Assembly (NCBI GenBank): GCA_027621365.1 | Contig: JAQCBH010000004.1 | Coordinates: 1 to 64,000 of the forward strand | From: Bacteroidota bacterium | GTDB taxonomy: Bacteria; Bacteroidota; Bacteroidia; NS11-12g; UBA955 | Length of the DNA: 64,000 bases | Direction of reading: 5' to 3' | Part shown: in pieces, positions 60,067 through 64,000 of the stretch | Layout of the letters: every line of letters begins with the position of its first letter | Position numbering within the stretch: the stretch's first letter is position 1 | The notes under the pieces: generated by a model | The model's database searches: none | What the model saw: only the letters and a program-made list of their open reading frames with translations | Told to the model about the DNA's origin: nothing | Position numbers and translations under genes: made by a program

Positions 60067-63030
60067 TTAAGGCTTGCCCAAGGCCTGCACCTTGCGCTGG
60101 GCCTCTTCCGCCAGTTCAGAAGAACCGAAGCTCTCAATGACCACATTCCAAGTAGCCTGAGCATTAAACTCATCGCCCTCTTTCAAAAAAGCGTCGCCCA
60201 ACAGAATCAAGGCCTTACCCACCCAGTAATCGTAACCGTTGAATCGGTCCAACACTGCGTAACAAGCCTCTTTGCAGAGCTCCAAGCTGTCGATGTTGTA
60301 GTACAATTCCCCCAGACGAAATTGGGCCTCAGCGGCAAAGCGGTTGTCATCTTTGCCCAAAATGGACTCCAAGGCTGCTTTCGCCATTTCGGTCTTGCCC
60401 AAGCGAATGTGAGACTTGGCCAAGATCAATTCTGACTCCGTGCGCAAATCGCCGCTCACGCCAGGATCGTCCATCACCTTGCGGGCCAACAACTCCAGTT
60501 CTTCGGTCTTGCCCAGCTTTTGGTAGCAGTACAACAACGAAGTCCAGGTTTGGGTGCGGGTATCGCGCGACTTGGTGATGGCCTCCAGTTCGACCACGTA
60601 TTCCACAATGTCTTCGCATTTGGCGTCTTTGCCCAGAATTTTCAAGGTGGCCAACAAGGCGTCTTCCTTGTAATCTACGCTGCTGGATTTGGCCACTTTT
60701 TTGTAGTGGACCAAGGCATTGGCTGGTTGACCCAAGGTCTCGTGGCAAATGGCCTTGAAATAGTTGGCGTTGATCACAAAAGCACCGCTCTCCTGCTCCT
60801 TCAAATAAGACTCAAAGCTGTTGATGGCCTGTTGATATTGAGATTTCTCGTACAAGGCATAGGCTGTCTCGTACAACAAGCTGTCCTGTTCGCTGAAGCG
60901 AATGCCCCCGCGGTTTTTGGCCCATTTGACGTACTCAGGAGCACGGCCCGTTTCTTGGTAAATACCCTTGACCATTTGAGCGGCCGCTTTGGCCTCGGGA
61001 GTACCGGGGTATTTGTCGTACAACTGGGTATAGGCGTTCACGGCATCTTCGATTCGCTCTTGGTTGTAGTACAAGCGACCCAGCGTAGAATAGGCTCGGC
61101 TGGCGGCCAAGTTGTTGGGGAACTGTTGAACCACGTATTCCAAATACTTCACCGCCTGATTGGGTTGGTCCAAAATCATGTATTCAGCGGCTAACTCGCT
61201 GTAGGCATCAACCAAAAAGCGAGAGGCGCTGTATTCGTTGGTCAAGCGCTTGAGGGTGGTGATTTTCTCTTCGGCATTTCCTTTCAATCCGTAAATCAAC
61301 GAGCTCTGGAACAGGGCGTAGTCGGCATCGGCGCCGCGCTTACCGGTTACATAAGCATAAGCTTTCAAGGCCTCATCCAATTCTTTGGCCATGAAGTGGC
61401 AATCGCCTGACCGCAAATAAGCGTCTTGCACCAAACGCTCGTCGTAGCGGCCTTTGGAGACACGGTCAGTAAAGCCGTCAAAGTACTGCGCGGCTCTGGC
61501 GTACAACTTGTCTTTGTACGAGATATAACCCAAGCCGTAGTAAGCGTAAGCGTATTCTGAGACTTCAGAGGCCCCGCTCATGTCCAAAAACTTGAGGTAA
61601 GCATTTTGGGATTCGGCCACATTGCCCATCTGACCATTGGCCTCAGCAATCCAAAATCGAGACTCAGCCGCCATGGCTTTGTCAGCCTTCTTAGACGAGC
61701 ATTTTTCAAACAATTCAATGGCTTGACTGAAGTCGCGGGCTTTGTATAATTCTTTGCCGCGGTTAAGGGTCACACGCTGATACAACATCTCGGTCTGAGC
61801 ATCCAAATTATCGAGCTGATCCAAGAGTGCGACGGCTTCGCGGTAGGAATCAGTTTCCAAGAGCAAACGCGCTTTCAGCTTGGTGGCTTCCTTGGCATTG
61901 GCCGAGCTTGGAAACAACTTTACAAAGCGGTCCAGCAAGGCTATATTGTTGGGATCGGACAATTGAACGGCCAATTTCGCTTGATTGAATAAGGCCAATT
62001 CAGCGATTTCTTTGTTGTATCCGCTGCGATATGCCTCACCATAAGCGGTTTGAGCTTCGCGGTAATTTTTGAGCTTCAACAGGGCATTACCCAAGCTAAA
62101 ACTGGCCATTTGGCTGATGGAATCGCCTTGAGCCGCCACTTTGCGAAGCCAGGGCAAACTCTCGGTAAACGAACCCGACTTGTACAGGGAATAACCGATT
62201 TCGTACTGTTCAGCCGTAGACAGGGATTCGGGGTTGGGGTCAGCCGCCAAGAAGGCTTCGGCAGCCTTGGGGTAGTTCTGCAAACGGTAGTTGCATTTGG
62301 CTTTCAACATCTCTACTTCGCTGCGATCCACGCCTTTCTGGGGCTTTTCGAGCTCAGCCAGAGCCGATGGATAGTTGTCCAACTGGTAGTAAATCTGAGC
62401 GATGTAGAACGACACTCGGGCATAGCCCAAATCTCTCACTGCCTTGAAGGCTTCGATGGCCTCTTGATAGTGCTGATTTCGCAACTCGGCATAGGCGTAG
62501 TAGTACTGTGCCAAGTTTTTGTATTCGCCACCGGTCTGGGTCAAAGGCTTGAACCCTTCGGCCGCCTTGTCGTATTCATTCACGCTGAGGTAACAGTTGG
62601 AACGGCGAAAAGCGAAGCGATTGCGATCATCGGGGCTCAGGGCTGCGGCATCAACATCTTTGAAGTAGCGCAGGGCCGAGCGGTAGCGAGGCTTCTCGTA
62701 TTCGTAGTCACCCAAAGCCAGGTTGGCCTCATTGGACTGAATGGAACCTGGATGACGATCCAAAAACTGCAACAAGGTCACTTCTCCATCGACATGCCCC
62801 GCTTTCAACTTGGACATGGCCAAATAGAACTCAGCCTCATCCAATCGCGACTCCGACAATTCCGAACCCAAATAATGCTCAAACTGGGCAATAGCCGCGT
62901 TGTAGCGCCCTTCCTGATACAACTCCATACCCCGATCCAGGAACATTCCGGGCATACGATTCACTGCGTGCTGTTGAGCAAACGCCACTGAGCTAGCCAA
63001 GGCCAGCAACGAAAGGAAAGCAATCCTCAT
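60067..63030 (-). CDS. Long TPR protein, secreted/periplasmic
   Basis: This 987-residue protein has a signal peptide (ends near ASSVAFAQ, about residue 19) and TPR units over nearly all of its length (for example YQEGRYNAAIAQFEHYL, YYYAYAELRNQHYQEAIEAF, AYYGLGYISYKDKLYARAAQYF). About 20 or more repeats form a superhelix for protein binding. No lipobox, membrane helix or T9SS signal is seen, so it is expected in the periplasm. Similar proteins in Bacteroidota are of unknown role. Its ATG is preceded four bases away by an exact TAGATTTG box. It appears to be monocistronic. Confidence 0.9.
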   Translation of the reverse strand: MRIAFLSLLALASSVAFAQQHAVNRMPGMFLDRGMELYQEGRYNAAIAQFEHYLGSELSESRLDEAEFYLAMSKLKAGHVDGEVTLLQFLDRHPGSIQSNEANLALGDYEYEKPRYRSALRYFKDVDAAALSPDDRNRFAFRRSNCYLSVNEYDKAAEGFKPLTQTGGEYKNLAQYYYAYAELRNQHYQEAIEAFKAVRDLGYARVSFYIAQIYYQLDNYPSALAELEKPQKGVDRSEVEMLKAKCNYRLQNYPKAAEAFLAADPNPESLSTAEQYEIGYSLYKSGSFTESLPWLRKVAAQGDSISQMASFSLGNALLKLKNYREAQTAYGEAYRSGYNKEIAELALFNQAKLAVQLSDPNNIALLDRFVKLFPSSANAKEATKLKARLLLETDSYREAVALLDQLDNLDAQTEMLYQRVTLNRGKELYKARDFSQAIELFEKCSSKKADKAMAAESRFWIAEANGQMGNVAESQNAYLKFLDMSGASEVSEYAYAYYGLGYISYKDKLYARAAQYFDGFTDRVSKGRYDERLVQDAYLRSGDCHFMAKELDEALKAYAYVTGKRGADADYALFQSSLIYGLKGNAEEKITTLKRLTNEYSASRFLVDAYSELAAEYMILDQPNQAVKYLEYVVQQFPNNLAASRAYSTLGRLYYNQERIEDAVNAYTQLYDKYPGTPEAKAAAQMVKGIYQETGRAPEYVKWAKNRGGIRFSEQDSLLYETAYALYEKSQYQQAINSFESYLKEQESGAFVINANYFKAICHETLGQPANALVHYKKVAKSSSVDYKEDALLATLKILGKDAKCEDIVEYVVELEAITKSRDTRTQTWTSLLYCYQKLGKTEELELLARKVMDDPGVSGDLRTESELILAKSHIRLGKTEMAKAALESILGKDDNRFAAEAQFRLGELYYNIDSLELCKEACYAVLDRFNGYDYWVGKALILLGDAFLKEGDEFNAQATWNVVIESFGSSELAEEAQRKVQALGKP

Positions 63031-63034
63031 GCTT

Positions 63035-63042
63035 CAAATCTA
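63035..63042 (-). promoter_or_regulatory. -7 promoter box TAGATTTG, 4 bases before the TPR gene
   Basis: An exact TAnnTTTG match on the minus strand, ending four bases before the ATG at 63030. The rest of the gap (63043-63115) holds nothing else that I can support. Confidence 0.6.
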
Positions 63043-63115
63043 CCCCACGCGTGCGCGTGAAAAGCGAGGCTTTATGCACCGTATTCAGGGGTGAATCCTG
63101 CAGTGTACAATGGGC

Positions 63116-64000
63116 TTAGGCCCCGAGCTCCAAACCCAACAATTCGGCCAAAACCAAGGCATTCGCTCGGTTGTCAAACTGCTGTCCGAGCCGTTCTTTT
63201 CTCAGGTCAATTTGACCCTGTTCAAAGGGAAGATTCCAGCATTCATTGATGGCTTGAACCAAATCGGTCGAATCTCGCCCAATGGCACACAATTCCTCCA
63301 GTCCTGTATCGTCAATCATAGGGCCATTGACCACGCAATGTCGACCCCGGTGCAGGGCATTGAGCAATTTGAGCTTGATTCCCGTCGATTGAAAGGTCAC
63401 CAAGGCGTTTACCTGCGCGGTTGAAACCAAATCCAAGACCTCCTCAGCGCCAATATTGGCCTTGAGTTCGATGTGATCGTATCGGGCTACAGCCTGCTGC
63501 AATTCTGCCGACGGATGATTGCCAGCAATCACACAAGGATGGGAAATGTGAGGGAACACTTCTCGGGCCAGATACAGGGCCGCTCGGTTGTTTTCTGGCA
63601 CGGCCAAATTGCCGTGGTAGAGCACAAATTCCCCTCGACCCACTGGGCTATTTACATCGGAGTTGGGGTGAAATGCCGGCACATAGCTGGTCTTCCCGTA
63701 CATCTCCTCGAAATACTGGGTCTCCAAGGGGGAAATGGCGGCAATGGCTTGGGCGTGTTTCAATACCGGCTCCCATGCTTTCAATCGCTCGGATTCGATG
63801 CGAAAGAAGTACTTCTTAAAAAAGGACCCTTCTGCCTGTTCCAAGGCGCTGTAATAATGGTGCTCCACGTTGTGGGCCCGCACCACTTTCACGCGCTGCT
63901 TCAAGTCAAAATGATTCAAGAAGAAGGTGGAGTGCAATCCCTCGAACAATACGGGGTATTTGTCGCGACGAAGGCGGTATAAGAGGCGTTCGTCGTCCCG
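63116..64000 (-). CDS. Glycosyltransferase, GT4-like (5' truncated)
   Basis: The frame is open to the right edge of the window, so the N-terminus is missing; about 294 residues are visible. The N-terminal visible part has VVRAHNVEHHYYSALEQ, equivalent to YRAHNVEYQIW of the other glycosyltransferase at 6712-7896. The C-terminal Rossmann half has FVLYHGNLAVPENNRAALYL, LVTFQSTGIKLKLLNALHRGRHCVVN and GLEELCAIGRDSTDLVQAINE. It is probably a GT-B enzyme acting on surface glycans. A TTG inside the frame at 63949 should not be taken as the start. Confidence 0.85.
   Translation of the reverse strand, partial: RDDERLLYRLRRDKYPVLFEGLHSTFFLNHFDLKQRVKVVRAHNVEHHYYSALEQAEGSFFKKYFFRIESERLKAWEPVLKHAQAIAAISPLETQYFEEMYGKTSYVPAFHPNSDVNSPVGRGEFVLYHGNLAVPENNRAALYLAREVFPHISHPCVIAGNHPSAELQQAVARYDHIELKANIGAEEVLDLVSTAQVNALVTFQSTGIKLKLLNALHRGRHCVVNGPMIDDTGLEELCAIGRDSTDLVQAINECWNLPFEQGQIDLRKERLGQQFDNRANALVLAELLGLELGA

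Overview
The window comes from a member of the Bacteroidota, most likely Flavobacteriales or a close relative. The evidence is a PorP/SprF protein next to a giant SprB-repeat protein with a type IX secretion (T9SS) C-terminal signal, family-restricted genes (DUF6913, DUF5606), a complete lower mevalonate pathway, and promoters of the TTG-N19-TAnnTTTG type. Gene density is high, ATGA start/stop overlaps are frequent, and I see no prophage, insertion sequence, rRNA or CRISPR array. Genus cannot be fixed from this sequence.

Layout. 1-2.8 kb: a MacA/MacB/LolD-like ABC export operon, cut at its 5' end. 2.8-6.3 kb: a SIMPL-domain protein, tRNA-Cys with its own promoter and terminator, and an fba-accD-gcvH operon. 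6.3-9.4 kb: an acetyltransferase, a glycosyltransferase and an LptF/LptG permease. 9.4-13.5 kb: a cobalamin-riboswitch-controlled operon for B12 capture (BtuB-like receptor, DUF4465 protein with a T9SS signal, DUF5074-type propeller lipoprotein). 13.6-16.3 kb: TolC plus a membrane-fusion protein without an inner-membrane pump. 16.3-28 kb: a T9SS surface operon of a giant protein of about 2845 residues, PorP/SprF and a PorE-like OmpA protein. 28.3-31.9 kb: a short DnaE-type polymerase and SlyD. 32-37.4 kb: ligA-DUF6913-dapA-ruvB-queG. 37.3-42 kb: an orphan polytopic histidine kinase behind hldD. 42-42.8 kb: a small orphan gene running into a 76-bp tandem repeat. 42.8-47.3 kb: DUF5606, M3 peptidase, a PIG-V-like membrane glycosyltransferase and a secreted protein. 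47.3-48.5 kb: hppD. 48.5-59 kb: one long minus-strand gene string, rfbC-kynA-mazG-fni-HMG-CoA reductase-phosphomevalonate kinase-mvaD-mevalonate kinase-UbiA-priA. 59-64 kb: a coiled-coil membrane protein, a long TPR protein and a second, truncated glycosyltransferase.

How the genes work together. The mevalonate cluster carries HMG-CoA to IPP and DMAPP and is co-transcribed with a UbiA prenyltransferase that probably uses a polyprenyl product. HppD and KynA indicate aromatic amino-acid breakdown. The B12 operon couples riboswitch control to outer-membrane capture, with one component apparently routed through T9SS.

The points I consider most worth following are: the T9SS-routed DUF4465 protein in the B12 operon; the repeated placement of a TAnnTTTG promoter box 4-6 bases before the ATG, which predicts leaderless mRNAs; the 76-bp tandem repeat fused to the end of a small orphan gene; and the non-ATG start of the type 2 IPP isomerase with a promoter directly in front of it. 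No clearly new multi-gene defence or mobile system is visible.
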